A stretch of DNA of 6,431 nucleotides from Planctomycetota bacterium (GCA_021160865.1 JAGHBS010000198.1:1-6431), one strand, 5' to 3'. Positions 1-6,431 are shown, numbered from the stretch's first letter. The notes: generated by a model from the letters alone, not told the origin. Translations and numbers: made by a program.

Positions 1-687
1 CAGTAAGACCTCGTGCGGAGCATCAGCAATCTTTTTCGATACCACGTTGCGAATCTTTCCCAATTCCCGCATGAGGTTTTCCTTGGTATGAAGCCTGCCA
101 GCAGTATCAATTATCAAAACATCTGCTTTTCGGGCGATGGCGGCATCGCAGGCATCGAAGGCAACAGCGGCAGGGTCGGCACCTTGAGCGCCTTTGACGA
201 TGTCAGCTCCAATTCGATCTGCCCAGATACTCAATTGTTCGACTGCTGCTGCTCGGAAGGTATCAGCCGCTGCCAGACAGACTTTCTTACCTTGTTGTTT
301 GAACAGATACGCCAGCTTGGCTATCGAGGTGGTCTTGCCCGAACCATTGACCCCGACGACGAGTATTACGGTGGGAGGTTTTTCTGCCATTCGGATAGAC
401 CGATCGGCTTGAGGCCAATATTTCTTCATCTCACTCTTGAGATATTCAAGGATCTGTTCGCTATTTTCGATTTTATGTTCTTTATAAGCGGCTTGTAGAT
501 CGTCTCGGATTTTCGAGGCTGTTTTTACACCGATGTCAGCCAGTATGAGTTGCTCTTCGATTTCATCGAGCAGTTGCTCATCAATTTTTCTCCCTGCGAG
601 GAGATTTTTTAAAGGGCTGATGAGTCGCTGGTGCGTCTTTGCAAGCCCACCTCTTAATCGTTCGATAACCGTTTTGAAAATCGCCAT
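1..687 (-). CDS. ftsY: Signal recognition particle receptor FtsY (SRP54-type GTPase), C-terminal part missing at window edge
   Basis: FtsY is the membrane-associated GTPase that docks the SRP-ribosome complex to the Sec translocon; it forms a GTP-dependent heterodimer with Ffh. The 229 visible residues show an N domain (about 1-100) followed by the G domain: P-loop GVNGSGKTT at 112-120, DTFRAAA at 142-148 and DTAGR at 194-198. The window ends at the 'APHEVLL' strand, so the TKLDG guanine-specificity motif and the final roughly 75 residues (family knowledge) lie outside. The start is the only ATG after an in-frame stop (712-714). A GGAG at 701-704 lies 13 bases upstream, which is rather far. 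There is no long acidic A domain: the protein opens directly with an amphipathic stretch (MAIFKTVIERLRGGLAKT), a form known to be sufficient in many bacteria. It is the last visible gene of the ribH-nusB-ftsY operon, 46 bases after nusB. Ffh is excluded because there is no M domain ahead and the N-terminal wording is FtsY-like. Confidence 0.96.
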   Translation of the reverse strand, partial: MAIFKTVIERLRGGLAKTHQRLISPLKNLLAGRKIDEQLLDEIEEQLILADIGVKTASKIRDDLQAAYKEHKIENSEQILEYLKSEMKKYWPQADRSIRMAEKPPTVILVVGVNGSGKTTSIAKLAYLFKQQGKKVCLAAADTFRAAAVEQLSIWADRIGADIVKGAQGADPAAVAFDACDAAIARKADVLIIDTAGRLHTKENLMRELGKIRNVVSKKIADAPHEVLL

Positions 688-733
688 CTGTGTAAGTTCA
701 CTCCTATTTTGCTATTAGTACAAATCACCATTA

Positions 734-1156
734 TTATTTATCAACATCCTTTTCGGGTATGATTTTTTTGGCAATTGCATCGAGTAGGCCGTTGATGAAC
801 CTGGCTGATTCGGACGATGCAAACTCTTCTGCCAGCAGTATCGCTTCATTTATAATCACTTTTACGGGCGTGTTGCTGGCAAGCATTTCCCAGATTCCAA
901 GACGGAGGATATTCCGTTCAACAAGCCCGATGCGGGAGATGTCCCAATGCTCACTTTGGGACTTTATAATTTTGTCGATTTCGCTCTTCTGCGAGAATGT
1001 TTTGTTTATCATTTCTCTGGCAAGCGTGATAACTTCAGCAGGCTCTTTGCTATTTTGAAGAAAATCAAAAAGGGGTTCTTCTCCATCTTGCCCCTGAACG
1101 TCGAGGCAGCAAAGCCCTTGTAGGGCTAACCGTCTTGCTCGATGGCGTCGTTTCAC
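734..1156 (-). CDS. nusB: Transcription antitermination factor NusB
   Basis: NusB binds boxA RNA together with NusE (ribosomal protein S10) and takes part in the complex that keeps RNA polymerase processive on rRNA operons. The 140 residues match the usual family length of about 130-145. Visible family marks are the arginine-rich N-terminus RRHRARRLALQGL (3-15), which contacts boxA RNA, the central NILRLGIWEML, and the highly conserved C-terminal helix pair with VIINEAILLAEEF and FINGLLDAI. The start codon is GTG (minus-strand 1156-1154); the next in-frame Met is about 45 codons in and would remove the RNA-binding helix. The GTG overlaps the ribH stop as GTGA, so translation is probably coupled to ribH and no separate ribosome binding site is expected. 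ribH-nusB adjacency is widespread in bacteria, which supports both calls. Confidence 0.96.
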   Translation of the reverse strand: MKRRHRARRLALQGLCCLDVQGQDGEEPLFDFLQNSKEPAEVITLAREMINKTFSQKSEIDKIIKSQSEHWDISRIGLVERNILRLGIWEMLASNTPVKVIINEAILLAEEFASSESARFINGLLDAIAKKIIPEKDVDK

Positions 1157-1644
1157 GGCTTGGATTGCGACGAGGGAATCTGGCTTAGTAGATTGACCAT
1201 CTCGATAGCAGATAAGGCAGCTTGAGCGCCTTTGTTTCCACTCTTTGTACCTGCCCGTTCAATCGCCTGCTCGATGGTATCGCAAGTTATTATGCCGAAT
1301 GAGCAAGGAACAGCGGTTTTCAGTGATGTTGTGGCGATGCCTTTGGCAGCTTCAGTCGCAATGTACTTGTGATGCTCCGTTCCACCACGGATTACTGCAC
1401 CAAGACAGATTACCGCAGCGAAGTTACCTGATTCAGCTAACTTTCGGGCAATCAGGGGTATCTCGAAGCAGCCCGGTGACCAGAACACCTCGATATTCGT
1501 TTGTTCCACGCCGTGCCGTTCCAGTGCATCGATAGCACCGGAAAGCAACTTCGATGTGATGAATTCATTGAATCGGCTTACAACGATGGCAAACTTCGCC
1601 CCTGCCGGTGCTATCAACTTACCCTGATATTCCTTCGCTTCCAT
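1153..1644 (-). CDS. ribH: 6,7-dimethyl-8-ribityllumazine synthase (riboflavin synthase beta subunit)
   Basis: The enzyme condenses 5-amino-6-ribitylaminouracil with 3,4-dihydroxy-2-butanone 4-phosphate to the lumazine precursor of riboflavin; the family forms pentamers or 60-mer capsids in the cytoplasm. The 163 residues are a normal length. Visible marks are SRFNE (23-27), PGCFEIP (57-63), GAVIRGGTEHH (82-92) with the presumed catalytic His at 91, EAAKGI (98-103), FGIITCDTIEQAIERAGTK (116-134) with the phosphate-binding Arg at 130, and NKG (137-139). The segment GGTEHHKYI differs somewhat from the common G-T-HYDY/HFDY wording but keeps the key His. The ATG at 1644 is preceded by AAGGAG (1653-1658) with 8 bases spacing. 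It is first in the ribH-nusB-ftsY operon behind a clear promoter. The predicted leader is only about 24 bases, so an FMN riboswitch does not fit. No other rib genes are visible nearby. Confidence 0.97.
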   Translation of the reverse strand: MEAKEYQGKLIAPAGAKFAIVVSRFNEFITSKLLSGAIDALERHGVEQTNIEVFWSPGCFEIPLIARKLAESGNFAAVICLGAVIRGGTEHHKYIATEAAKGIATTSLKTAVPCSFGIITCDTIEQAIERAGTKSGNKGAQAALSAIEMVNLLSQIPSSQSKP

Positions 1645-1674
1645 CGATTTTTCTCCTTGATTACGAACGTTGCT

Positions 1675-1703
1675 ACTATACCTGCTCGAAGGTGATTATT
1701 CAA
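1675..1703 (-). promoter_or_regulatory. Sigma-70-like promoter of the ribH-nusB-ftsY operon
   Basis: On the minus strand TTGAAT (1703-1698, 4 of 6 to TTGACA) is followed after exactly 17 bases by TATAGT (1680-1675, 5 of 6 to TATAAT). A start site near 1668 would give a leader of about 24 bases carrying the AAGGAG of ribH. The promoter lies just past the terminator of the upstream gene in the same direction, so the operon appears to be transcribed independently of it. The match is by eye, and the promoter consensus of this lineage is not established here. Confidence 0.6.
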
Positions 1704-1723
1704 CATATCTTAGACTGACAATA

Positions 1724-1755
1724 AAAGCCCGTTCGCTTTGAGACGAACGGGCTTT
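1724..1755 (-). terminator. Rho-independent terminator of the DUF3160 gene
   Basis: A perfect 12-bp inverted repeat pairs 1724-1735 (aaagcccgttcg) with 1744-1755 (cgaacgggcttt) around an 8-base loop. Read leftward, the stem ends in CTTT followed by T-ATT-G, giving a UUUUAUU tail; the 5' arm begins with AAA. It starts 22 bases after the stop of the 837-residue gene and ends about 20 bases before the ribH -35 box, so it insulates the two units. Read rightward it lacks a proper T run, so the minus strand is preferred. Confidence 0.85.
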
Positions 1756-1777
1756 GAAAGGCTGGGTTTTCAAAAGA

Positions 1778-4291
1778 TTATTTGCTTGGAATAACAGTGA
1801 AGGTCTCTGTCCATTCAGGTAAGTCTGGTGCCTTGCCGGTCCGAAGCATCTGCTTCCATGCTTCATCGGTCAGGCGATTTGACATCGGCTGTTTGAATTC
1901 GTAATGGGTTAGTATCGGCCCGATCCCTGCAACCATGCCACCATCAGGCATCGGATAGACGACGATTATCGCGTTGAGATACCCTGTGCCTTCTTCTAAA
2001 ACCTGCCCGGAGTTGGTATCGGTATGGACATCGGCAATGATAGTCGTTTCGAGCCCACGTTTTTTCACCCCTGCGATGACATGTTTCAAATGCTCGCCGA
2101 ACGAGCGGATAAAGGCGTAATCTTCCTTCGTAAGTTTTTTATTTGCCAGTTCCGCCTGAGAAATCGCAAGCAGACGAGCAATAATTTTTTCAAGTGCGAC
2201 AAGTCGGCTTCGAGACTGCTTATCCAGCACCTTGAAATCGTCAAGCCCGGCGATTGTCATCCTCGTCAGTGCTAACAGACGTGCATAGAACTCCGGCACC
2301 GGCTCGACGTACCCCTCGACCATCTTAGGTCTCATCGGCGCACAACCTGCCCGCATCGTGTACGATTGCTTGGCATAAAGAATCGTATCGTGCCGAAGTT
2401 GCGACCAGCTTGCTAAGGCTGCTGATAATTGCTTATCCTGCCAGGCATCGGTTTGCATGAACGTCGGATAACCTGCAGGGTATTTCTTCAACAGCGACTT
2501 GAGCGTATAAAGCCAGGACCAGTACATATTGCGGTTCCAATTGGCTTGATCTATCTGGCTGAATTGCTTTTGCAGTTTTGCAAGCGTCTTGTCGTAACGG
2601 ACGTATTGATCGTCGCCGAGTACCTTTAGCCAATATCGTGCCCGCTTCGAGCCGAGTACCGCCATCACGTCAAGCCCGCGTGGAAAGCCTCGTATAGGTC
2701 CACCCTGACTTATGACCAATGTGAAGGGTTTCTGCCGTTTTCTCTTGCCTTTATAAAGCCCAACGGTCGGATAGACCAATCTGCCCATCATGTACGAATC
2801 GGGGATGTATCGCTGACCCATCAGGCGCATTCCCTGCGTTAGTCCCAGCGCCTTTGCAAGCGTGGCTTCATCAGCAATTGCTGCTGGTGGACCAACGATG
2901 TCTCCGAGCCCGCTATAGATTTCGGGCTTGCGCATCCGGGCAAGGGCTTTTCGGAACTTGAAGAATCTCTGTGGGTTCGTTAGTGAAGATGCCCTTATCT
3001 CTTCTCCAATCGTCGAGATACGCATCGCCTTTCGATATTCATAAGGCGTCAGGTCGTCGGCAAAGCCGACGTAATAGGCGGTTACCGAATAGAGCCGATC
3101 CCACACCTGGGCGAGCGTTCTACCATCGGGGAGTTTCTTTTCCATCATCCCCGCCAGCATCATGGCTGCCTGCGTTTGCCTGCGGGCTTCTTCCTTCGAG
3201 ACAACGGCTTGAACCCATTTGCCCTTTTCATCCTTAACTTTTCCACGGATGATAAAAGTCATCCTGCCGTACCACATCATCGCTTTGAAGTATTGCTTGA
3301 GTTTCTTACTTCTGGTGTAATGTCCGCGGGGAACGTATTGAGAGTAGTCTTCCATATAGGTGAACAATGGACTTTTACTAAATCCTTTATGAGCAGCGAT
3401 GAGAGTCAGTTCTGCCCGAACTTCCTTGTCCACGATCTTCGGAATAAGGTCGGCGGCGTCGCTCTTGACCGGATGGGCTGCTATGTATTTTTTCAGCGCG
3501 GTTTTGCATTTTGCAGCACTCCAGAAAAGCGGATTGGGTTGGCCAATTTTATGCAGTTGAGAATCAAGCGAATTAATCAATTTTTCGTATTTCTGAAGGA
3601 ACTTTGCTCGGATCATGATATTAGGCTGCGCCGGCCAGGATTCTACCTCCTTTAGTGCAGCGATCGCCTGTTCCCTCAGGGTAGACTTACCTGCTGTCTG
3701 TGAAAGCATCACCAATGGCACGGTGGCGTATCCAACCAGCAGGCGGGCAGCCTCTTTCAATTCGCCCTCGGTAGAGTTGTAAAGCCGAAGGGCTTCAGAT
3801 TGGATTGCCTTGCTTATCAAAGTTATATCATTGAAGAATTCACGCTCCTCAATATTTTTGAGCGTTTCGTCAAATTGGATGTGATATAGATGTAGAAGCG
3901 AATCGGAGGTGATAAATATCGGTAGCCCGCGCCGTTTTACTGACTTGTAAAAATTAGCTACATCGTCGAATCGCCCTTCGGGAAGAACGGCAAAGCCATA
4001 AGTGATAAGTTTCTTTTCGACCTTCTTCCTCAAGTTTTCGTTGCGGAGTTTGTAAATCTTCTGAATAAAGTCTGCATTGGTCAGTTTGCTCAAATCGAGC
4101 GGGAGTTTATATTGCGGGACATTAGGCGTGATTTGGATTTTTATCGGCTTGTAGTATCTTGCAAATCGTTGAGGCAAACCCTCACAGCCTGGCAACTTTC
4201 TGGCTGAACCTATTAGCACATCTTCAGCAAGAATTATACCGTTGCCCGAAAATAGAACTGCTGCTATTAAGAGTTCGATAACCCGTTTCAT
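1778..4291 (-). CDS. Exported DUF3160 family protein, function unknown
   Basis: The 837 residues begin with a Sec-type signal peptide (MKRV, hydrophobic ELLIAAVLFSGNGIILA, likely cut after LA at about 22), so the mature protein is probably periplasmic or outside the cell. There is no lipobox Cys and no later membrane segment. I assign it to DUF3160 from remembered family wording: PIFITSDSLLHLYH (124-137), PRGHYTRSKKLKQYFKAMMW (321-340), ADDLTPYEY (411-419), RYIPDSYMM (494-502), PRGLDVMAVLGS (537-548), SWSQLRHDTILYAKQSY (about 628-643, ahead of a GC at 649-650), GYVEPVPEFYARLLAL (660-675), DVHTDTNSGQVLEEGTG (754-770) and a C-terminus with HYEF, RLTDEAW and PEWTETF. The hits span the whole chain, so the protein seems full length. 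No enzymatic function is established for the family that I know of; the clustered His/Asp/Glu residues hint at, but do not prove, metal binding or catalysis. The ATG has AAGGAG (4299-4304) at 7 bases. It stands alone between its own terminator and the divergent ksgA. Confidence 0.85.
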   Translation of the reverse strand: MKRVIELLIAAVLFSGNGIILAEDVLIGSARKLPGCEGLPQRFARYYKPIKIQITPNVPQYKLPLDLSKLTNADFIQKIYKLRNENLRKKVEKKLITYGFAVLPEGRFDDVANFYKSVKRRGLPIFITSDSLLHLYHIQFDETLKNIEEREFFNDITLISKAIQSEALRLYNSTEGELKEAARLLVGYATVPLVMLSQTAGKSTLREQAIAALKEVESWPAQPNIMIRAKFLQKYEKLINSLDSQLHKIGQPNPLFWSAAKCKTALKKYIAAHPVKSDAADLIPKIVDKEVRAELTLIAAHKGFSKSPLFTYMEDYSQYVPRGHYTRSKKLKQYFKAMMWYGRMTFIIRGKVKDEKGKWVQAVVSKEEARRQTQAAMMLAGMMEKKLPDGRTLAQVWDRLYSVTAYYVGFADDLTPYEYRKAMRISTIGEEIRASSLTNPQRFFKFRKALARMRKPEIYSGLGDIVGPPAAIADEATLAKALGLTQGMRLMGQRYIPDSYMMGRLVYPTVGLYKGKRKRQKPFTLVISQGGPIRGFPRGLDVMAVLGSKRARYWLKVLGDDQYVRYDKTLAKLQKQFSQIDQANWNRNMYWSWLYTLKSLLKKYPAGYPTFMQTDAWQDKQLSAALASWSQLRHDTILYAKQSYTMRAGCAPMRPKMVEGYVEPVPEFYARLLALTRMTIAGLDDFKVLDKQSRSRLVALEKIIARLLAISQAELANKKLTKEDYAFIRSFGEHLKHVIAGVKKRGLETTIIADVHTDTNSGQVLEEGTGYLNAIIVVYPMPDGGMVAGIGPILTHYEFKQPMSNRLTDEAWKQMLRTGKAPDLPEWTETFTVIPSK

Positions 4292-4446
4292 CGTCCAGCT
4301 CCTTCATTTCTGATATGCCCTTTCCATCAATCGTCCATACAGTTAGACATAATAGATTGATACGGGTTCCGAAATAGAGCAAGACTATTTTCCTGCAATA
4401 TGAATGATTGGAATTGTCCCAATTTATTATATAAAGGTATGTTCCG
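4292..4446. promoter_or_regulatory. Divergent intergenic region between the DUF3160 gene and ksgA
   Basis: This 155-base AT-rich gap must hold the start signals for both divergent genes. Leftward, a TATTAT (minus 4354-4349) could be a -10 element, but the corresponding -35 position is poor. Rightward, TATTAT (4425-4430) or TATAAA (4430-4435, with TTGGAA at 4408-4413 and 16 bases between) are possible, but both would leave a very short ksgA leader. I can therefore name the region but not place promoters with confidence. No convincing operator palindrome or riboswitch was seen. Confidence 0.5.
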
Positions 4447-5379
4447 ATGCAGAACCTGCGGGAAATTCGCCAGCTGCTTTTATCCGAAGGGTTCAGGCCT
4501 AATAAGGGGCTTGGACAGAGTTTCCTCATAGACGGCAATTTGATGAGGAAACTGGTTGACCTTGCCGATTTGACCGGTGCCGAGATTGTCCTGGAAGTTG
4601 GCTCTGCCACCGGTTCGCTGACCGAAGAGTTGCTCTTGCGGGCAAAGAAGGTAGTGGCTGTTGAGGTCGATAAGGTGCTTGCTGGTATTCTTCATCGCCG
4701 ACTTGCCGGACGTGAAAATCTGATCATCATCAATCGCAGCATACTGGCAGGAAAGCAGAAAATCGCCCCGGAAGTAATACAGGTATTGTCCAATCAATTT
4801 GACGATTCAAGTGAGGTTCATCTCGTTGCGAACCTGCCTTTCTGCGTGGCTGTTCCTGTGATAATGAATTGCCTTATCTTGTCCTGGCGATCTATTCATG
4901 CAGCGAGTGAATCGGACAAGAAGAAAGCGATATTGTTCACCCGTCTTACCTTTACCGTTCAGCAAGAGTTGGCAGAGCGACTTATCGCCAGCCCCGGCCA
5001 GCGTGCTTATGGTTCAATCAGCGTTATAGCAGCCCTTCTAAGCAGGATAAAGACATCTACGATAATCCCGCCCCAGGCCTTCTGGCCTCGACCCGAAGTC
5101 TTCTCACGAACGATGCGAATGGATTTTGATGAAAAATTAGCCAGAAAAATCAAAAATATAGACGTGCTAAAGAATCTGTTGTCAAGCATTTTCAGACATC
5201 GGCGGAAAAAGATTACTACCATTGCAGAGTATAAGGATTTTCCCTTCCCTGCCAAGCAATTCCTCCAGGCATTGAGGTTAGCTGATATAGATTCCTCTGC
5301 CAGACCTGATCAGATTTCCCCCGATGCATACCGGCGAATCGCCAACGAACTTGCAAAAGAGTCTTATCGCGGCAACTAA
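4447..5379 (+). CDS. ksgA: 16S rRNA (adenine(1518)-N6/adenine(1519)-N6)-dimethyltransferase, KsgA/RsmA-like, with variant motifs
   Basis: KsgA uses S-adenosylmethionine to dimethylate two adjacent adenines near the 3' end of 16S rRNA, late in 30S subunit maturation. Visible marks are KGLGQSFL (20-27), the SAM-binding motif I LEVGSATGSLT (49-59), the acidic residue after strand 2 (AVEVD, Glu 73), the target-base motif NLPF (129-132; usually NLPY), PPQAFWPRPEVFS (208-220), FRHRRKKI (249-256) and ARPDQISPDAYRRIA (285-299). At 310 residues it is longer than the usual 260-280, partly through an insertion around 146-165. Motif I reads GSATG where most members have G-x-G-x-G, and Ser 98 (INRSIL) stands where family members usually have the Asp that contacts the SAM adenine. 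The start is ATG with AAAGG (4433-4437) 9 bases upstream; an out-of-frame ATG at 4439 is too close to that site. An Erm-type methyltransferase is less likely because the C-terminal KsgA domain is complete. Confidence 0.9.
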   Translation: MQNLREIRQLLLSEGFRPNKGLGQSFLIDGNLMRKLVDLADLTGAEIVLEVGSATGSLTEELLLRAKKVVAVEVDKVLAGILHRRLAGRENLIIINRSILAGKQKIAPEVIQVLSNQFDDSSEVHLVANLPFCVAVPVIMNCLILSWRSIHAASESDKKKAILFTRLTFTVQQELAERLIASPGQRAYGSISVIAALLSRIKTSTIIPPQAFWPRPEVFSRTMRMDFDEKLARKIKNIDVLKNLLSSIFRHRRKKITTIAEYKDFPFPAKQFLQALRLADIDSSARPDQISPDAYRRIANELAKESYRGN

Positions 5380-5511
5380 ACCTTTCTGAAAGTAGTAAAA
5401 TATAGTGTAAGGAGAATGAAAAAGCGTTATTGTCAATACTTGCAACGATAAAGCGCTTCGACTAAATTACAACATAAGATTTTTATACCGATAAGGGATT
5501 TTGAGGACACA
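5380..5511. other. Intergenic gap between ksgA and the TPR gene
   Basis: The 132-base gap holds no credible gene. It contains a weak, bulged inverted repeat around 5423-5457 without a following T run, so no convincing terminator for ksgA was found. A promoter candidate for the next gene is listed separately. Confidence 0.5.
5440..5468 (+). promoter_or_regulatory. Weak promoter candidate for the TPR gene
   Basis: TTGCAA (5440-5445) and TAAATT (5463-5468) are 17 bases apart, each 4 of 6 to the sigma-70 consensus. A start near 5475 would give a leader of about 37 bases with GAGG at 5503-5506. In AT-rich spacer DNA such a match can easily arise by chance, and read-through from ksgA is equally possible. 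Confidence 0.28.
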
Positions 5512-6431
5512 ATGCCCGAATCACAGGATAATCAGCAAGCAGAGCAGCAAGGCAATCAGGGGAGTCAAACCGTTGCTTCAAGTGGCAAGGGGAAGGCATT
5601 TTTCGACCGTGCCGACGAGGTAGCCCAGACGGGCAATTGGGATTTCGCCATCCAGCTATACCTGGAGGGTATCCGCAGAGAACCGGATAACGTCGAACGA
5701 GGTCATAAGCCCCTATGGGAAGTTGCTCTGAAACGCAAAATGGAAGGGGGCAAACCAGCAGGATTATTGGAAACGCTGAAGCGACGCTCCGGCAAGGACC
5801 CCGTCGATTCGCTCGTCAATGCCGAGTACTTCCTGGCCAAGGACCCCGGTAATATCTCCCGTATGGTCGCGGTACTAAGGGCTGCTCAACAGATTGGTGC
5901 CCCTGCACTGATTAAATGGATATGCGATATCCTCTTCGAAGCAGCTCGACAGGCAAAGCGCCCGAATAAGCGAATACTGGTGATGCTGGCAAAGGCATAC
6001 GCTGATATTGAGGAATACGCCTCTGCCGTTGCTGCTACTGATGAAGCCCTGAAAATCACTCCGATGGACGATGAATTACAAGAGATGTCAAAGGACTACT
6101 CTGCTAAACAGACCATTCAACAGGGGCGATACGATACCGAGGGTTCGTTCGTTGAGAGCGTCCGGGACCTGGAGAAGCAAATCGAACTGACTCAGCGAGA
6201 CCAGATCGTCCAAAGCAGAGATTTTTTGCTGAAAGAAGTAGAAAAAGCCCGTGCAGAATATCAAGCCAATCCTAACGTTCCTGGCAAGATTGATGCATTG
6301 GTTGATGCTCTGGTGAAACTCGAAGAGCCGGAATTCGAGAATGAAGCCATCGAGGTACTTCAAAAGCCGTTCGAGCAAAAGAGAAAGTATCGCTACACAC
6401 CGCGCCCGTCCGCTACAAGACTCCTACCCAC
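5512..6431 (+). CDS. TPR-repeat protein of a planctomycete-type family, 3' end missing
   Basis: The frame is open from the ATG to the window edge (306 complete codons, no stop). GAGG (5503-5506) sits 5 bases before the ATG. The first 27 residues are Gln/Ser/Gly-rich and probably disordered; there is no signal peptide or membrane segment, so it should be cytoplasmic. A clear tetratricopeptide unit lies at 28-60 (AFFDRADEVAQTGNWDFAIQLY with EPDN at the end). A second lies at about 154-187 (RILVMLAKAYADIEEY, then DEALKITPMD). A charged, heptad-like helix at about 213-250 may form a coiled coil. TPRs are protein-protein binding scaffolds; the partner is unknown. The overall wording resembles a conserved planctomycete hypothetical family, from memory only. 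It follows ksgA in the same direction after 132 bases, so co-transcription is possible. The last ~12 residues (TPRPSATRLLP) look unlike the rest and may be affected by sequence quality at the edge. Confidence 0.85.
   Translation, partial: MPESQDNQQAEQQGNQGSQTVASSGKGKAFFDRADEVAQTGNWDFAIQLYLEGIRREPDNVERGHKPLWEVALKRKMEGGKPAGLLETLKRRSGKDPVDSLVNAEYFLAKDPGNISRMVAVLRAAQQIGAPALIKWICDILFEAARQAKRPNKRILVMLAKAYADIEEYASAVAATDEALKITPMDDELQEMSKDYSAKQTIQQGRYDTEGSFVESVRDLEKQIELTQRDQIVQSRDFLLKEVEKARAEYQANPNVPGKIDALVDALVKLEEPEFENEAIEVLQKPFEQKRKYRYTPRPSATRLLP

Noticed and set aside
13..498. Open frame of 161 codons on the plus strand
   Set aside because: It lies antisense to ftsY, whose P-loop, DTFRAAA and DTAGR motifs are unmistakable; the plus-strand translation shows no family resemblance.
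1645..1674. Possible FMN riboswitch ahead of ribH
   Set aside because: The predicted leader is about 24 bases, far too short for the element, and none of its conserved sequence blocks are visible between the terminator and ribH.
3176..3655. 159-codon plus-strand frame inside the DUF3160 gene
   Set aside because: Antisense to conserved DUF3160 segments; no domain and no promoter or convincing ribosome site.
4439..4531. Upstream ATG eight bases before the ksgA start, opening a 30-codon out-of-frame ORF
   Set aside because: The AAAGG is only one base from this ATG but nine from the ksgA ATG; a regulatory leader peptide cannot be excluded but nothing else supports it.
4224..4610. 128-codon minus-strand frame spanning the divergent gap
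   Set aside because: It overlaps the start of both the DUF3160 gene and ksgA, has no recognisable domain, and covers the AT-rich regulatory gap; a shadow.
5416..5451. Mini-ORF MKKRYCQYLQR after AAGGAG
   Set aside because: The ribosome site is only one base from the ATG, 11 codons are too few to judge, and no attenuator-like hairpin with T run follows.
5423..5457. Imperfect inverted repeat as a possible ksgA terminator
   Set aside because: The stem is interrupted by several bulges and is followed by TTCGAC rather than a T run.
6088..6378. 96-codon minus-strand frame
   Set aside because: Antisense to the TPR gene, which has a good ribosome site, TPR signature and continuous frame.
6394..6410. 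16S rRNA-like stretch
   Set aside because: Only about 16 bases match with one extra base, and the flanks do not match 16S rRNA; no rRNA gene is called.

Overview
The window looks like a housekeeping stretch of a planctomycete-type chromosome (Planctomycetota, possibly the Phycisphaerae side). That is inferred from two proteins. One is an N-terminally lysine/glutamine-flanked TPR protein whose wording (AFFDRADEVAQTGNWDFAIQLY, then VERGHKPL) I associate with a planctomycete family. The other is a KsgA with the 'SILAGK..I.PEV' wording in place of the proteobacterial form. No search was run, so the phylum call is moderate and the class call weak. Base composition is moderate by eye, with AT-rich intergenic gaps. 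Nothing points to a mobile element, CRISPR array, phage or tRNA/rRNA gene.

Layout, left to right. Positions 1-1644 hold a leftward operon: ribH (lumazine synthase), nusB (transcription antitermination factor) and ftsY (signal recognition particle receptor, cut by the left edge). ribH and nusB overlap by four bases (GTGA), and nusB and ftsY are 46 bases apart. A good sigma-70-like promoter (TTGAAT, 17 bases, TATAGT) sits just upstream of ribH. Positions 1778-4291 hold a leftward gene for an exported 837-residue DUF3160-type protein, closed by a strong rho-independent terminator at 1724-1755. Positions 4292-4446 are a divergent intergenic region. Positions 4447-5379 hold rightward ksgA (16S rRNA dimethyladenosine transferase). 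Positions 5380-5511 are a gap with a weak promoter candidate. From 5512 to the right edge runs the open 5' part of a TPR protein.

The common theme is gene expression: rRNA transcription and antitermination (NusB), rRNA modification (KsgA) and co-translational membrane targeting (FtsY), with one riboflavin enzyme in the usual ribH-nusB pairing. The two proteins without a known job are the exported DUF3160 protein and the TPR protein. I see no convincing undescribed multi-gene system. The most useful leads are the DUF3160 protein itself, unusual substitutions in the KsgA methyltransferase motifs, and a possibly unreliable last ~35 bases of the window.
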